29,218 nt of DNA from Desulfobulbus_C sp964551175 (GCA_964551175.1 CAZKBZ010000030.1:1-29218), one strand, 5' to 3'. Shown: positions 7,971-15,977, counted from the first letter of the stretch. The notes: a model not told the origin generated them from the letters alone. Translations and numbers: made by a program.

Positions 7971-10925
7971 TCATTTTATTCTGCTCTTTTTTCCGGAAAA
8001 AATCCTGGTTATAGCTCTGTCAAAATGAACCGGCAGTCGAACGACTCTGCCTGCTTTGTTTTGAAACAATAGGTGTTTTTTCTCAAAACCGTACAGAAAG
8101 AGATCCCTGGTAATCCGAACGTCGCTTGTGCAGTATTCTGTTATTTCCCGTATTCTTCCCTCTTTAAACCATTGCAGCGCCTGCAGGCCGCTTCCATTTT
8201 TTTTGATTCCCAGGGTATGTTCTGCCAACCGGTCCAGACTGAGCCGGTAGCCCAGCTGACGGGTGATCTCTTCCAGGATATCCAGAGTGGGCAGTGTTGC
8301 CAGGCTTTGATTGGTATATGCAGATAACACCTTGTTATCAAATCGTTTATTGTTAAATCCAATTACCAGGTCCAGCTCAGATAACTGTTCAATCAGCGCA
8401 TCAATGCGATCTTCCTCAAAGCTCAGGAATCGGTCTTCAGCTGAAACATAGAGTACAGCCACGCTGATGCGCATTCTGTCTGCCCTGTGCCAGCCACCGA
8501 CTTCATTGGCTGACAGCTGCGTTTCAACATCAAACACACCGTAATTATCAGGTAATGCGACCTGCTGATCGTGGTGATGAGCAGCTGTTGGAAAAAGTTT
8601 CTCCTGTCTCTGCACAGTTGCTGTCGGCTGCAGAGACGATCCGGTTGTTTTTCGTTTGCTCAGCAGCTGATCCAGGATATGCAGACAGGAAGATTTGTCA
8701 ATGGGACGGTTGCCGGAGCCGCATTTCGGCGAATGGACACAGGAAGGGCAGCCGGTTTCACAGGGACATTCCCGGACAATCAGGCGTGTCTGTGCCAGCA
8801 GTGTATCTATCAGGGAAAAGCCTTTTTCGGTCAGACCGATTCCACCTTTGTAGCCGTCATAAATAAACACTGCTGCGCCTTCAAGCTGATCATGCCATGG
8901 CTGGGAGATGCCGCCGATATCATTTCGATCGCAGAGAACCAGTAAAGGAAGTATGCCGATTATTGCATGTTCCATGGCGTGAATGCCGCCCATGAAATGC
9001 TCAAGGTTCTGCTCGCTCATCTGTCGGATCCATTCCGGAATTTCAATCCAGAGCCCTTCCGTTTCAAAGACCTGCGGCGGCAGATCCAAAGGGATGCGTG
9101 CAATTGCCTTCTGGCTGCCGATAAGTATTTTCCAGTAGCCTGAAATGGTTTCCGTAACCCGCAGGGTTCCGAAGTGAACCCGGGTAGAACCGCATTCTCT
9201 GGAGGATAGGGTCTGCAGTATTCTGGTTTCCTTGGAGGAGGTGACCCGGGTGAAATAATGTCCACTAAACGGACTGACACGAACTTCATGGGCTTCCAGA
9301 TCCAGGCTGTCAACATGATAACTCCCGGCACGGTGCAGGTAGATGGCACCCTGGTGGCATTCTTTTAAAGCCCTTAACCCGTCTATTTCGCCCAGCAGTT
9401 TGCGGGTGCTGCCGTGTATAATCGAGAAGCCGGTTCCGCCGCCACGCAGCTGTACCTGCCGTTGAGGATATTTTCGGGCGGAAAACCAGGTGTTGCCGCT
9501 TGCAGACTGCAGCAGATCTCCCTTTCCGGTGAGCTGGTCAAGCTGGGGAATATAGTCATGGACATTAAATGAGCTGTCATCAACTGCCAGTGGTGCTTCA
9601 GCAGCCATGCAGACCAGGTGTTCTTTCATGATGACAGGGTTGCGTGGATTGAGTACTACCGGTTCGATAGCACGTTCAAAAAAATCGTCTGGATTGCGCA
9701 TGAAATGCTGGTCCAGGGCATCTTCATTGCCGATCAGCACAACAAGGGATTCCTGCATACTGCGACCTACTCTTCCTGCCCGCTGCCAGCTGGCCATCAT
9801 GGAGCCGGGATAGCCGACCAATATGCAGACATCAAGGTTGCCGATATCAATACCCAGTTCCAGGGCAGAAGTTGAAATAACTCCAAGCAGACTGGAGTCT
9901 GCCAGTCTGCGTTCAATATCGCGCCGGTCTTCGGGCAGGAATCCGGCCCGATAGGAGGCAATGCATCCCTTGCGGTCCTGCAGTCGGCGCTCCGTCCAGA
10001 TGGTAATTAATTCAGTCATTTTGCGGGACTGGGTATAGACAATGGTTCGCAGGTTACGGTGGACTGCCGCCTGCAGCAACATGGAGGCTGTGACGTGCGC
10101 TGACAGCAGGGGATTGAGCAGAATAAACCGGCGCATGGGGCGTGGTGCACCGGATTCAGTAATCACCTGTAAAGGAGCGTCTATCAGGCTGCTGCCCAGC
10201 TCTTCAGGGTTGCCGATGGTTGCCGATGACAGCAGAAAAACCGGGTCACTGCCGTACAGACGGCAGGTTCGTTTCAGCCGTTTTATCAGCCAGGCCATGT
10301 GCGAGCCGAAAACGCCCCGGTACGTATGCACTTCATCGAGGATGACGTGGCTGAGATTGCTGAACAGGTGGCCCCATTTGTCCTGGTAGGGCAGCAGGGA
10401 GAGGTGCAGCATGTCGGGATTGGTGATCAGGATACCGGGCAGGTTTTCCCGTATTTTTTTGCGCATGTACGAGGAGGTGTCACCATCATACACAGCAGCA
10501 GGCTGTCTGCTGACAGCAGAAAAATGTTCAGGCAGCTGATCCGCCATATCAGTTATGGTTTTCAGCTGATCCTGAGCCAGTGCCTTGAGCGGGAACAGGT
10601 ACAGGGCCTTTGAACCAGGATTGCTGATCAGTTCTGTAAAAACCGGCAGGTTGTAGATAAGGCTTTTACCGCTGGCAGTGGGCGTGGAAACCAGCACATT
10701 GCGGCCATGGCTGACATGGTTGATGGCCTCTGCCTGGTGGGAGTAGAGTTTGTCGATGCCGACCCGGTTAAGCAGCTTTTTCAGCTCCGACAGCAGTTGA
10801 TCCATGGAGCGGAAACGTGCAGGGGTCGGCTCAAGGATTTTATGTTTAACCACCTGTGGACCGAATTGATCAGAGTTCTCCAGTGCGGAGATATATTCAC
10901 TGACGCTGCCGCGTGTATCGTTCAT
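7971..10925 (-). CDS. MrfA/YprA-type DEAD/DEAH helicase fused to a YprB/MrfB-type exonuclease domain
   Basis: A 984-residue protein. The first two thirds are an SF2 helicase of the YprA/MrfA family: Walker A GKS at 86-88, DEVH at 197-200, SSATIGN, and QRAGRVGRS. The family's cysteine cluster follows (Cys720, 722, 726, 729, 735). After a linker comes an RNase H-like 3'-5' exonuclease domain with FDVET (Asp799, Glu801), VIGFNNKRFDN, and YCTSD (Tyr931, Asp935), the DEDD-type catalytic set. In Bacillus, MrfA and MrfB are separate proteins that repair mitomycin-type damage; here one chain carries both, so DNA repair is the likely role. The gene stands alone, convergent with the SH3 gene and divergent from the aromatic biosynthesis gene. 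Confidence 0.88.
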   Translation of the reverse strand: MNDTRGSVSEYISALENSDQFGPQVVKHKILEPTPARFRSMDQLLSELKKLLNRVGIDKLYSHQAEAINHVSHGRNVLVSTPTASGKSLIYNLPVFTELISNPGSKALYLFPLKALAQDQLKTITDMADQLPEHFSAVSRQPAAVYDGDTSSYMRKKIRENLPGILITNPDMLHLSLLPYQDKWGHLFSNLSHVILDEVHTYRGVFGSHMAWLIKRLKRTCRLYGSDPVFLLSSATIGNPEELGSSLIDAPLQVITESGAPRPMRRFILLNPLLSAHVTASMLLQAAVHRNLRTIVYTQSRKMTELITIWTERRLQDRKGCIASYRAGFLPEDRRDIERRLADSSLLGVISTSALELGIDIGNLDVCILVGYPGSMMASWQRAGRVGRSMQESLVVLIGNEDALDQHFMRNPDDFFERAIEPVVLNPRNPVIMKEHLVCMAAEAPLAVDDSSFNVHDYIPQLDQLTGKGDLLQSASGNTWFSARKYPQRQVQLRGGGTGFSIIHGSTRKLLGEIDGLRALKECHQGAIYLHRAGSYHVDSLDLEAHEVRVSPFSGHYFTRVTSSKETRILQTLSSRECGSTRVHFGTLRVTETISGYWKILIGSQKAIARIPLDLPPQVFETEGLWIEIPEWIRQMSEQNLEHFMGGIHAMEHAIIGILPLLVLCDRNDIGGISQPWHDQLEGAAVFIYDGYKGGIGLTEKGFSLIDTLLAQTRLIVRECPCETGCPSCVHSPKCGSGNRPIDKSSCLHILDQLLSKRKTTGSSLQPTATVQRQEKLFPTAAHHHDQQVALPDNYGVFDVETQLSANEVGGWHRADRMRISVAVLYVSAEDRFLSFEEDRIDALIEQLSELDLVIGFNNKRFDNKVLSAYTNQSLATLPTLDILEEITRQLGYRLSLDRLAEHTLGIKKNGSGLQALQWFKEGRIREITEYCTSDVRITRDLFLYGFEKKHLLFQNKAGRVVRLPVHFDRAITRIFSGKKSRIK

Positions 10926-11069
10926 ATGGCTGTTGTTGTTTCCAAAACCGGGAGCATGAAAGAATTAAGCCGGTAAAAACCTGTTTTATTGTTTAAAATA
11001 TGGAGTAGATATTCTATTATTACAACTTTGAACCCGAACCGCCCTCTGAACCTCTGGTATTAAGAAAAG

Positions 11070-12752
11070 ATGATTACCGTCGCAACCTTAGGACCTGAAA
11101 ATTCCCATGCCTGGCAGGCAGCTTCCCGGTATGCTCCGGATGCTGAGCTGAAACTGTATCCTCATATTGGTGGCTTGATTGACGCCTTTGTGGCTGGTGA
11201 CGTTCAGCTTGCGGTTGTTCCCATCTATAATACCCGTGAAGGTGAAAATAAACAGTATTTCCGTCTGTTCGACCGTATCAGGCAGGGCTACTGGATCGAC
11301 AACATTGTCCTGCCTTCCAACCTGTCCCTTGGTGTCTTTGCACCGGACAATGGACCAGCTGATCTTGAGGTGCTGGTGGGGAAACGCTCGGTGTTTCGCC
11401 AGTGTGAAGAGTACATCGGCAATACATTCCCGGATATAGCCCTGATGAGTGTGCATGATATTGACCGGGCAGTTGCCGGGATCCGGAAACAGGGGATGGC
11501 CGGACATGGAATTATTGATACCGAGGAGATGCTCAAGGCCCATGGTCTGCACATGCTTGAGCGTGATGTAGCCCCGCATAACCGTACCCGTTATGCCGTA
11601 CTTGGTCCGGAACTGGCCATGCCCACCGGCTATGATGCCACGGCCTTTATCACCATACCCCTGGATGACCGGGTGGGCATGCTGGTGGACATCCTGAGTG
11701 AGTTTTCCAAGCGCGGCATTAATATTCTTGATATGCGGGCGGAAAACGACATCAAGACCCAGAAGCTGCAGATTTACATTGAGGCGGAAGGGCATATTCA
11801 TGATGAAGTGATGAGCGGTGCAATTTCCCATGTTGAAAAACGGATTATCGGTCAACAGAAATCCATCCGTTTGCTTGGCTCGTTTCCCCGGGTTGATATG
11901 CGGACCAAGTATATTAAATCGTTTGGTTTTATTGGAACCGGCGACATGAGCAAGTGGTTTGCCGACAGGCTGGAAAACGAAGGCTACCGCATCTTCATGT
12001 CCGGCCGCAGCACCAGGCTCAGACCTGAGCAGATGATACCACAGGTTGATGTAGTGGTCATCTGTGTACCCATTTCAGCAACAGAGGAAACGGTTAGAGA
12101 ATATGGTCCTCTGCTCGATGAGGGCAAGGCCTTAATCCTGCTTGCCGGCGAGTCGGAAACCACCCTGAATGCCGCCCTTGAGGTGACAGGCAGTGGGGTG
12201 GAGGTCATGCTGGTACATAACCTGTGGGGGCCGCAGGCTCAGACCATGAAGGACAAAAATGCCATTGTTGTCCGAACCACGCGCAGCGGCCGGTTTTGCA
12301 GCGAGTTTGAGGCATTTCTCTACAAGCACGGAGCGGATATCTACCAGGATGCACCCAGTAAACATGATCTGCTTATGGGTATCGGCCAGAAACTGCCCAC
12401 AGTAATTTCCGTTGCCCTGGCCATGACCCTGGAAGCAAACAATATCACGGCTGAAGATATTGCCAGCCACTGTACACTTACCTCACTGTATCCGATTCTT
12501 GCCATGGCACGCGTTCATTCTCAGAATCCCAGGACCTATGCGGAAATAATGGCCACTTCCGGAGACAGCCGTAAAATTGTCCATGATTTTGCCGTTAACC
12601 TTGAGCGTGTAATTGACATGGCGGATAAAGCCGGGATAAACGAACTCTGTGAGCTGATTGATCACAATACTGTTCACCTGACTGCAGAATTCCTGGATGC
12701 CCGCATGGATCAGGCCAGGGCCGTGGATCAGATACTTGGCAGAATGATTTAA
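11070..12752 (+). CDS. Prephenate dehydratase-ACT-prephenate dehydrogenase fusion (Phe/Tyr synthesis)
   Basis: A 560-residue fusion. Residues 1-180 are a prephenate dehydratase (start LGPENS; catalytic T-R-F motif as Thr173-Arg174-Tyr175). About 190-265 is an ACT domain (DRVGMLVDILSEFSKRGINI). About 284-560 is a prephenate/arogenate dehydrogenase with the dinucleotide motif GFIGTGDM (286-293) and HNLWGP (383-388), matching the family's HPMFGP. It would make both phenylpyruvate and 4-hydroxyphenylpyruvate from prephenate. The ACT motifs usually linked to phenylalanine inhibition (GALV, ESRP) read GMLV and DMRAEN here, so regulation may differ. Both halves look intact. No other aromatic gene is adjacent. 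Repeat copy B begins right after its stop. Confidence 0.85.
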   Translation: MITVATLGPENSHAWQAASRYAPDAELKLYPHIGGLIDAFVAGDVQLAVVPIYNTREGENKQYFRLFDRIRQGYWIDNIVLPSNLSLGVFAPDNGPADLEVLVGKRSVFRQCEEYIGNTFPDIALMSVHDIDRAVAGIRKQGMAGHGIIDTEEMLKAHGLHMLERDVAPHNRTRYAVLGPELAMPTGYDATAFITIPLDDRVGMLVDILSEFSKRGINILDMRAENDIKTQKLQIYIEAEGHIHDEVMSGAISHVEKRIIGQQKSIRLLGSFPRVDMRTKYIKSFGFIGTGDMSKWFADRLENEGYRIFMSGRSTRLRPEQMIPQVDVVVICVPISATEETVREYGPLLDEGKALILLAGESETTLNAALEVTGSGVEVMLVHNLWGPQAQTMKDKNAIVVRTTRSGRFCSEFEAFLYKHGADIYQDAPSKHDLLMGIGQKLPTVISVALAMTLEANNITAEDIASHCTLTSLYPILAMARVHSQNPRTYAEIMATSGDSRKIVHDFAVNLERVIDMADKAGINELCELIDHNTVHLTAEFLDARMDQARAVDQILGRMI

Positions 12753-12909
12753 GGGTACCTTGAAAAATTAGATATTTCGAAGTCTACGCTATCTGTTCGA
12801 GTTCAAGGAACAGCGGAAAATAAAAGCGCAGCATATTAGGCATATGTGAGCATTTTGTTTTTCGCTGTGACACAGAAATCGGGCAAAATAGCAATTTTGC
12901 AAGGTAGCC
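12753..12909. repeat. MITE-like intergenic repeat, copy B (157 bp)
   Basis: It starts on the base after the stop codon of the aromatic fusion gene. The ends GGGTACCTTGAAAAATT and, inverted, GGCTACCTTGCAAAATT match over 17 bases with two differences. The interior is almost the same as 5373-5513, including the long inner inverted pair, and has an extra block (TCGAAGTCTACGCTATCT) near the left end. It is noncoding. Confidence 0.85.
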
Positions 12910-12988
12910 TTAAAATTTCTTAAGGAATAGGCCTGTTGACCGTAACTGATCATGTGATATGCAATTACCTTGAATATATACAGAACTT

Positions 12989-13098
12989 GTAAGCGGTTGC
13001 AGGGTGCCACAACTGTGCGTGATCGAACCTCACAATTGTACACCCCGTATATTGGGTGGTTCGAGCGCGTGCAGATGGGGTGGCCTGTGACCGCTTAC
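12989..13098. repeat. 110 bp imperfect palindrome
   Basis: The outer arms GTAAGCGGT and ACCGCTTAC pair perfectly. Matching blocks continue inward (CAGG, CCAC, a CTG block, TCGAACC, CAAT) down to a small loop around ACCCC near 13042. The whole stretch would fold into one long interrupted stem as RNA or cruciform. It is noncoding and lies 80 bases after repeat copy B, in the 587 bp gap between the aromatic gene and the zinc-ribbon gene. Confidence 0.6.
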
Positions 13099-13135
13099 GG
13101 TTGACCGGTTGCTTATTCGTGGTTACTTTGAGCCT

Positions 13136-13278
13136 ATGAAAAAGAAAACAAATCCGAAACTTTTTATTGCTGTCCTGTTCATCGCCTGGTGTGCGCTGGC
13201 TTTATTTCGCACTATGAACGGGACAGGATCCTTGTGAAACTCTCCCTGGGTTCCCCGGTCTGGTGGAGCGCAATGTGA
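13136..13278 (+). pseudogene. Small single-helix membrane peptide frame, apparently frameshifted
   Basis: ATG 13136 opens MKKKTNPKLFIAVLFIAWCA, a basic tail plus one hydrophobic helix, and stops after 33 codons (TGA 13235-13237). A one-base shift near 13207 would continue it as HYERDRILVKLSLGSP and end at TGA 13276-13278, giving about 48 residues in a coherent inner-membrane style. It may be a broken small gene, a sequence error, or chance. No clear ribosome site is visible. Confidence 0.3.
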
Positions 13279-13339
13279 TGTACCCGCTGCTTTCAAATAA
13301 TTTTTCATATTTACTTTTATATAAGGAGTTGTAATTACC

Positions 13340-13999
13340 ATGTTGGAACGAGCACTTGCCTATCTTGAGGAAAAGCACACCTGTCCTCACTGCAATCAGG
13401 AACTGACCCTCTGCCATGCACCGCCCATGCATGTTGGAGATGGTCTTGGCTGGGGGGCGGAATTTCTTTTTATCTGCCTTAACGATGAATGTTCACTCTT
13501 TGTCAATGGCTGGGAATTTATTGAAAATCAGTATGGCCACGTCGGCTCTTACCGGCACATGGAAATACCCAACAGCAACGAAAGCTATAACATGATGGTG
13601 GCAGGCAAGGGTGCCTTCACCGGCAGTATTGTTGATGTGGAGGCGTTGAAAAAACAGAATGCCAGGTACCGGGCTGAAAAAGAAGCAGTAGCAAAACTTG
13701 ATAACTGCCTTGAAGAGCATGATCTGGAACCGGTTCTGTATCTGCTTACGGATAACGGGGCTGCCATTGATGACCGCAAGCGGGCGGTTGAGATGCTTGT
13801 TCCCTTGAATGATCTTGCCTGTATAGAGCCCTTACGAAACCATGATTTTGGTGACAATCACCTGGAACAGGATATCAATATGGCTATCAGTAAGATCCTG
13901 GCCGCCCATTTTGTCCGGGAATGCCCGTATTGTGCAGAACTGGTCAAGGTACGCGCTAAAATCTGCAAGCATTGCCAAAAGGAGCTTGCTGAAGTGTAG
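13340..13999 (+). CDS. Zinc-ribbon protein of unknown function
   Basis: A 219-residue cytoplasmic protein. The N-terminus has a four-cysteine metal site (Cys15, Cys18, Cys46, Cys51). The middle (about 95-190) is helical with a HEAT-like look (EPVLYLLTDNGAAIDDRKRA). The C-terminus is a second zinc ribbon (CPYC at 195-198 and CKHC at 209-212). AAGGAG lies 12 bases before ATG 13340, somewhat far. It is a host gene directly upstream of tRNA-His and outside the att repeat. I do not recognise a named family. Confidence 0.75.
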   Translation: MLERALAYLEEKHTCPHCNQELTLCHAPPMHVGDGLGWGAEFLFICLNDECSLFVNGWEFIENQYGHVGSYRHMEIPNSNESYNMMVAGKGAFTGSIVDVEALKKQNARYRAEKEAVAKLDNCLEEHDLEPVLYLLTDNGAAIDDRKRAVEMLVPLNDLACIEPLRNHDFGDNHLEQDINMAISKILAAHFVRECPYCAELVKVRAKICKHCQKELAEV

Positions 14000-14056
14000 T
14001 CAAACTACTTTCCGCTTGCCAAACCTCTCGTTAGTGGGTATAAAACCCGCGTCTGT

Positions 14057-14134
14057 GGTGAGCGTAGCTCAGCTGGTGGTAGCACCGGGTTGTGGCCTCG
14101 GAGGTCGTGGGTTCAAGTCCCATCGCTCACCCCA
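14057..14134 (+). tRNA. tRNA-His (anticodon GTG)
   Basis: The acceptor arms GTGAGCG and CGCTCAC pair fully. The extra 5' G (14057) that pairs with discriminator C73 is the histidine-specific identity element. The anticodon loop reads TTGTGGC, giving GTG. The D loop (AGCTGGTGG), the T arm (GTGGG TTCAAGT CCCAT) and an encoded CCA end are present. Its 3' third is the integration site: the sequence from 14112 on is repeated at 29164. Confidence 0.95.
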
Positions 14135-14138
14135 TAAA
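14112..14138. repeat. attL core (27 bp direct repeat, tRNA side)
   Basis: The T-loop to 3' end of tRNA-His plus four bases (14112-14138) is identical to 29164-29190. Similarity resumes after three bases with GCAAGGCGTTT (14142-14152 and 29194-29204). This is the expected footprint of tyrosine-recombinase integration into a tRNA 3' end, which leaves the tRNA intact on this side. Confidence 0.92.
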
Positions 14139-14144
14139 CATGCA

Positions 14145-14180
14145 AGGCGTTTCAGGATGTTAGCTTGAAGCGCCTTTTTT
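14145..14180 (+). terminator. Terminator of tRNA-His, rebuilt by the inserted element
   Basis: AGGCGTTTC (14145-14153) and GAAGCGCCT (14167-14175) form a 9 bp stem with one G-U pair, followed by six T (14175-14180). It lies just inside the element, so the insertion restores a terminator behind the tRNA. The host's original sequence (GCAAGGCGTTT...) is displaced to the right end. Confidence 0.8.
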
Positions 14181-14192
14181 ATGTGCTGATTT

Positions 14193-14210
14193 GTACCACT
14201 TTTGTACCAC
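14193..14210 (+). other. Putative integrase arm-binding sites, left arm
   Basis: Two GTACCAC direct repeats at 14193-14199 and 14204-14210, separated by TTTT (11 bp period), lie 55 bases inside the att core. The same pair with the same period occurs in the right arm. Arm sites of this layout are expected for tyrosine integrases with an N-terminal arm-binding domain. Confidence 0.65.
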
Positions 14211-14401
14211 GTTTGATTGGTGATCCTTCTGCGCGTCAAGGGGGCGACATCGCTTACCAATACAAAAAAAGGGATCCAATTAAGAGAGGAACTGGGAATG
14301 ATTGATCTGGTGTCTCTTGGTTACTTTTGATGCCTTGAGTATGCTATATATAGTATATAGTGACCAAAATTTGATAAAAACTGCCAAGGATAATTAGATA
14401 T

Positions 14402-14418
14402 TTATAACGCAGTTATAA
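14402..14418. promoter_or_regulatory. Palindrome TTATAAC-GCA-GTTATAA
   Basis: A perfect inverted pair of 7 bp arms lies just upstream of the cargo promoter. The same half-site (GTTATAA) forms a larger palindrome at the right end of the element (29067-29098). A shared regulator or an Xis-like protein is possible; no binding protein can be named. Confidence 0.4.
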
Positions 14419-14428
14419 TATTCTGACT

Positions 14429-14456
14429 TTGATTTTCGTGGCAAACTACTTATAAT
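14429..14456 (+). promoter_or_regulatory. Sigma-70-type promoter of the left-end cargo
   Basis: TTGATT (14429-14434) and a perfect TATAAT (14451-14456) are separated by 16 bp. Transcription would start near 14463, giving a leader of about 26 bases with AGGAGG before ATG 14489. Confidence 0.65.
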
Positions 14457-14488
14457 TGAGTTAAGAACCTTCGTCACAGGAGGACATC

Positions 14489-14686
14489 ATGAACACAATT
14501 ATAGATCTTGTACAAAACAAAAAACGCGAAATATCCCCGGAAAAATTTCTTAACCTCGATAAAAACGAGAAGCGGAATATTGAATCATGCCGTTTTGTTC
14601 CGCCAACCGTCGGCGAACGTGGTTTTGGTAAATTTATTGTTACCATGAAACACGCTACCTATTCCATTGGCCATGCCGACAGATAA
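14489..14686 (+). CDS. Small hypothetical cargo protein (65 aa)
   Basis: A charged, soluble 65-residue protein, not recognised. It has a strong ribosome site (AGGAGG, about 5 bases before ATG) and the promoter above, so expression is likely. Its end overlaps the start of the next gene by 14 bases. It is the first gene of the plus-strand cargo and is AT-rich compared with the host genes. Confidence 0.6.
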   Translation: MNTIIDLVQNKKREISPEKFLNLDKNEKRNIESCRFVPPTVGERGFGKFIVTMKHATYSIGHADR

Positions 14687-15086
14687 TAATCCTGCTACGT
14701 CAGAAAATCAGCCCATGCCTCCTGACGTGGTGCAGAACTTTCTCGAACTGCAGAAACGCGAACTTGATGTAAGAACCCAAGAACTCAAATTTAATGCTCA
14801 GCAAGAGCAAAATCAAAAAGAAATAGCCGAAATATCTATATCTACCAACCTAACCGATCGGGATAACCACCGAGAACACATAGAACGAAAAACAAAAATT
14901 TTATTATATGGTGGGGCAGGAATCACGGCTTTAATTTTATTTTTTCTTGGCTCTGCACTTTATATGGGAAAGGAGACGGTTGTTATGAAGGCCACAGAGC
15001 TTGCAATAATATTTGCAGCTGGGTTCGCTGGTGGATATGGGACAAAAGCATCAAAAGTCACAAAAAATACAACCGAAAATAGCTGA
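14673..15086 (+). CDS. Small membrane protein of unknown function with N-terminal coiled coil
   Basis: A 137-residue protein: a Gln/Glu-rich helical N-terminus (about 20-80, e.g. VVQNFLELQKRELDVRTQ), then one clear membrane segment (ILLYGGAGITALILFFLGSA) and a second shorter one (ELAIIFAAGFAGGYG) near the C-terminus. ATG 14673 overlaps the preceding gene by 14 bases, which suggests translational coupling; no separate ribosome site is visible. I do not recognise a family. Confidence 0.6.
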   Translation: MPTDNNPATSENQPMPPDVVQNFLELQKRELDVRTQELKFNAQQEQNQKEIAEISISTNLTDRDNHREHIERKTKILLYGGAGITALILFFLGSALYMGKETVVMKATELAIIFAAGFAGGYGTKASKVTKNTTENS

Positions 15087-15141
15087 TCATAGTCAAAGAG
15101 TATTTGTTTAAGAGATAAAACGTGCAACAGGGGAAATCGTC

Positions 15142-15387
15142 ATGACATCAGCTTTAGAAAAAGAGTTTACGTACTACCTTGAGCATCAAGACGATTTTGC
15201 CAAGAAATATCATGGAAAGTTTATTGTGATAAAAAATTGTTCAGTTCTTGGAGTATATAACTCTGAAATCGAGGCTATTGAGACTACAAAAAAAGAACAC
15301 GATTTGGGAACTTTTTTCGTTCAGAAATGTGAATCAGGGAATCAAAACTACACACAAACATTTCATTCTCGTGTGGCATTTGCTTGA
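15142..15387 (+). CDS. Small conserved-looking protein coupled to the aspartic protease
   Basis: An 81-residue soluble protein with a helical start (LEKEFTYYLEHQDDFAKKY), a strand-like core (GKFIVIKNCSVLGVYNSEIE) and a short tail ending HSRVAFA. ATG 15142 follows a GGGG-containing site. Its TGA (15385-15387) overlaps the ATG of the protease gene (TGATG), so the two are translated together. The layout resembles the DUF5678-type small proteins; that is a recollection, not a match I can test. A partner or substrate of the protease is plausible. Confidence 0.65.
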   Translation: MTSALEKEFTYYLEHQDDFAKKYHGKFIVIKNCSVLGVYNSEIEAIETTKKEHDLGTFFVQKCESGNQNYTQTFHSRVAFA

Positions 15388-15941
15388 TGCCAGATCCGCA
15401 AAGTTTTACACTGAAACATAATAGTGGCCTAGCTTCTGTTCTCATGACGGAAGCTATCATTCATCCTGCCTTTGACCCTCAAAGGATTTCAACAACTCCC
15501 CCTGGAGTCAAATACAACGCAATTTGGGATACCGGTGCAACAAACACGGTTATCACTAAAAAAGTTTCTCAAGAGTGTAACCTAAAACCTATCAGTATTT
15601 CAAAAGTACACACAGCAGGGGGAACAATTAATTGCCCTGTATATGTAGTTAATATTATGTTGAGGAACGGCGTTGGTGTTCCATTTGTGAGGGTAACAGA
15701 AGCAAATCTTACTGGAAATTTTGAGATATTAATAGGGATGGACATTATTTGTCTGGGTGACTTTGCTATAACGAACCAAGGCGGAAAAACTACTTTTTCA
15801 TTTCGCACACCATCTGTAGACTGTATCGATTTTGTACAACAAGCAAAACCATCTGCATCATTATCACGCAGCATCGGTCGTAACGCGCCGTGCCCTTGCG
15901 GCAGCGGAAAAAAATACAAGAAATGTTGTTTGCATAAATAA
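15387..15941 (+). CDS. Retropepsin-like aspartic protease with C-terminal SEC-C zinc motif
   Basis: A 184-residue protein. The retropepsin signature IWDTGATNTVI places the catalytic Asp at residue 48; LIGMDIICLGDF is the second conserved part (the ILIGMD hairpin). With a single DTGA motif it should work as a homodimer. The C-terminus, after a short linker, is a SEC-C motif (NAPCPCGSGKKYKKCC), a zinc site found in SecA and many accessory proteins. ATG 15387 overlaps the upstream TGA. A regulatory or toxin-antitoxin-like proteolysis role is possible but not shown. Confidence 0.8.
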   Translation: MPDPQSFTLKHNSGLASVLMTEAIIHPAFDPQRISTTPPGVKYNAIWDTGATNTVITKKVSQECNLKPISISKVHTAGGTINCPVYVVNIMLRNGVGVPFVRVTEANLTGNFEILIGMDIICLGDFAITNQGGKTTFSFRTPSVDCIDFVQQAKPSASLSRSIGRNAPCPCGSGKKYKKCCLHK

Positions 15942-15977
15942 TACTTTTAACGAGCAACTGTCGGAAACAAACTTAGT

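Noticed and set aside
11088..11855. 255-codon minus-strand open frame
   Set aside because: Antisense shadow of the dehydratase and ACT domains, no motif, no ribosome site.
13842..14168. Plus-strand frame running through tRNA-His
   Set aside because: Overlaps a real gene in another frame and the tRNA; the reading across the tRNA is chance.
14069..14260. Minus-strand frame over tRNA-His and attL
   Set aside because: A typical spurious frame over a tRNA.
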